Assembly (NCBI GenBank): GCA_025451845.1
Contig: JANWJS010000054.1
Span: 1-52,526, forward strand
Reading direction: 5' to 3'
Length of the DNA: 52,526 nt
From: Steroidobacteraceae bacterium
GTDB taxonomy: Bacteria; Pseudomonadota; Gammaproteobacteria; Steroidobacterales; Steroidobacteraceae
Shown here: one piece after another, positions 51,083-52,526 of the stretch
How positions within the stretch are numbered: the first letter of the stretch is position 1
Layout: each line of letters opens with the position of its first letter
The notes under the pieces: generated by a model
Seen by the model: the letters and a program-made list of their open reading frames with translations, nothing else
The model's database searches: none
Told to the model about the DNA's origin: nothing
Program-made: the position numbers and the translations under genes

Positions 51083-52522
51083 ATGTGCCGACGCAGCTCG
51101 AGCGGTCTCAAGGCAGTGTCTTTCGCTTTTGTGCTCCTCCTCGCGGGCTGCGGTGGCTACGGGGGCATGGGCAGCATGGGGGGCGGCTACGGCAACCCGA
51201 TGCCGCCGCCCTCAGTCATGTTCAGTTCGCCGACACAGACCTCCACGATTCATTTGGGACAGGCGGTAAAGCTCGCCTGGACATCTAGCAATGCAACTCA
51301 CTGTTCCGGATCCACGCCGAGCGACATCGGGGGCGCCTTCAGCGGTAGTCAGCCGGTTAGCGGCTCCGCAACGGTCGCACCGGTCGGCGCCGGGACGGTC
51401 ACCTATACCGTATCTTGCACGGGAAGCGGCAACGGGTCGGCGACAACCGCCGCCGTCACGGTGCTGCCGTCCATCCTGAGCATGCTTTCGCCGAGCAAGA
51501 TAACGACGATCGGCTCGACGGTGGACCCGATCGAGCATGGCCTGAATCCCTATGGCCTGGCAATTGCGCCGGTAACCGCCGGCGGTCTGGTCACCGCCGG
51601 CGACTTGATCGTCTGCAATTTCAACGACGGCGCTACCAACACCCAGGGCAACGGTACGACCGTCGTCGGCCTGCACCCCACCCCGGGGGCAACACCCTAC
51701 CGAATCGCACAGTCAGCTTCGTTGGAAGGGTGTAACGCGCTCGCAATTCTTCCTGACGGCAGCATCTCCGCGGCGGCCTTGACCGCAGGCCGTAATCCGC
51801 TCGTCAGCCCCTCAGGGGTAGTGAGCACGCCCTTCTCTGCGGATACATTCCCCGGTCCCTGGGGTGAGGCACACGTCGCGGCCACTGGCCAGAATCCGGC
51901 CGCGCTCTACGTCTCGAATGTCGACGGATCGATCGACCGTATCACCTTGAACGGAGACACTCAGACCGGCTTTACCCAGATCGTCCGGGGATTCTGCGCG
52001 AGCGGAATGCCCGGGGCCATCTACGCGCCGGCTGGACTCACGTATGACCCGTCCGTTGATACCCTCTACGTCATCGATACCAGCTCCTACAGCGTCATAG
52101 CGCTGGCGAACGTGTCGAGCATCAGTGCCGCGGGCGTAGTGGTTGCCGGGCAGTGCAGCTCCACCGCAGCCGCGCCTACTCCCATGCCGACCTTCAGCGG
52201 CCCGTCGGCATCCTCCGCCAGGGTAGTTGCCCACGGAGCACCGCTCTTTGCACCCCTGAGCGCAGCGCTCCTCGCCGATGGCGACCTGATCGTCGAGAAC
52301 AGCGATATCAACATCCCGAGCGGCCAGATGCCGAACCTGGCGGTGGAGGTCTCTCCGGTTCTTCCGGGAGGCTTCGTGGGCCAGCCCGTGCAGCTCGACA
52401 CGAGCGGCATTCCGGGGGCCCTGTTCGGTATCGTCGCGACCGTCGATGGCCAGGGAAATCAGATCGTCTACTTCAATGACGACAGTGCTACGCCCAACGC
52501 CGTCATGAGGATGACCGAATAG
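51083..52522 (+). CDS. Lipoprotein with Ig-like and probable beta-propeller domains
   Basis: A protein of 479 residues, not recognised as a named family. A signal peptide ends with the lipobox LLAGC (Cys23). A Gly/Met/Pro linker (24-45) follows. The first domain (about 46-128) has LAWTSSNATHC and TVTYTVSCTGSG, the repeat pattern of a bacterial Ig-like domain common in Xanthomonadales-type surface proteins. The remainder has repeated strand motifs (DLIVCNFND, ALYVSNVDGSIDRI, TLYVIDTSSYSVIAL, DLIVENSD) consistent with a beta-propeller. It is translated from ATG 51083; GTG 51074 is possible. Confidence 0.72.
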   Translation: MCRRSSSGLKAVSFAFVLLLAGCGGYGGMGSMGGGYGNPMPPPSVMFSSPTQTSTIHLGQAVKLAWTSSNATHCSGSTPSDIGGAFSGSQPVSGSATVAPVGAGTVTYTVSCTGSGNGSATTAAVTVLPSILSMLSPSKITTIGSTVDPIEHGLNPYGLAIAPVTAGGLVTAGDLIVCNFNDGATNTQGNGTTVVGLHPTPGATPYRIAQSASLEGCNALAILPDGSISAAALTAGRNPLVSPSGVVSTPFSADTFPGPWGEAHVAATGQNPAALYVSNVDGSIDRITLNGDTQTGFTQIVRGFCASGMPGAIYAPAGLTYDPSVDTLYVIDTSSYSVIALANVSSISAAGVVVAGQCSSTAAAPTPMPTFSGPSASSARVVAHGAPLFAPLSAALLADGDLIVENSDINIPSGQMPNLAVEVSPVLPGGFVGQPVQLDTSGIPGALFGIVATVDGQGNQIVYFNDDSATPNAVMRMTE

Positions 52523-52526
52523 CCCC

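Overview
The window is a GC-rich chromosomal segment of a gammaproteobacterium. The gene order hrcA-grpE-dnaK-dnaJ-dapB-carA-carB-greA, then yhbY/rlmE-ftsH-folP-glmM-tpiA-secG-tRNA-Leu(GAG)-nuoA..., together with recN/fur/bamE/rnfH/ratA/smpB, resembles the Xanthomonadales, Nevskiales and Steroidobacter-like lineages. The tmRNA tag (ANDDNYALAA) and a separate nuoC and nuoD also fit a gammaproteobacterium. The exact genus cannot be read from the sequence. Nearly everything is housekeeping chromosome. I see no phage, insertion sequence, CRISPR array or plasmid module.

Layout. 1-11337 (minus): NADH:quinone oxidoreductase operon nuoA-L, with nuoL cut by the window edge. 11560-15439 (minus): tRNA-Leu(GAG), secG, tpiA, glmM, folP. 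15692-18459: ftsH, a decayed rlmE and divergent yhbY. 18482-24525 (minus): greA, carB, carA, dapB. 24533-29674 (minus): dnaJ, dnaK, grpE, hrcA. 29759-34624: nadK-recN (plus), fur (minus), bamE (plus), rnfH-ratA (minus), smpB (plus). 34629-36834: a DUF481 outer-membrane protein, tmRNA, and a UdgX-like uracil-DNA glycosylase. 36844-43094: putative N-carbamoylputrescine amidase, Gfo/Idh oxidoreductase, small membrane protein, tail-specific protease, coiled-coil protein, DUF1249 protein. 43225-50814: ppsR/ppsA, orn/rsgA, recR-ybaB-dnaX and SRP RNA. 51083-52522: an unrecognised lipoprotein with an Ig-like domain.

Functional themes are respiration (complex I), protein quality control and ribosome rescue (DnaK system, FtsH, Prc, tmRNA/SmpB), ribosome assembly (YhbY, RsgA, decayed RlmE), DNA repair (RecN, RecR, UdgX-like) and central metabolism (Tpi, PpsA/PpsR, CarAB, DapB).

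The main departures from an ordinary core-genome segment are four. First, rlmE survives only as a frameshifted and internally deleted remnant between intact ftsH and yhbY. Second, the gene directly after tmRNA is a UdgX-type glycosylase with an altered motif (GEAPG with KRRLH). Third, a mosaic family of short palindromic repeats sits in at least eight gene junctions. Fourth, gene packing is extreme: overlapping convergent stops, TTGA/GTGA start-stop overlaps, and an orn/rsgA pair whose divergent start codons are only three bases apart. No searches were run. All assignments come from reading motifs and gene order.
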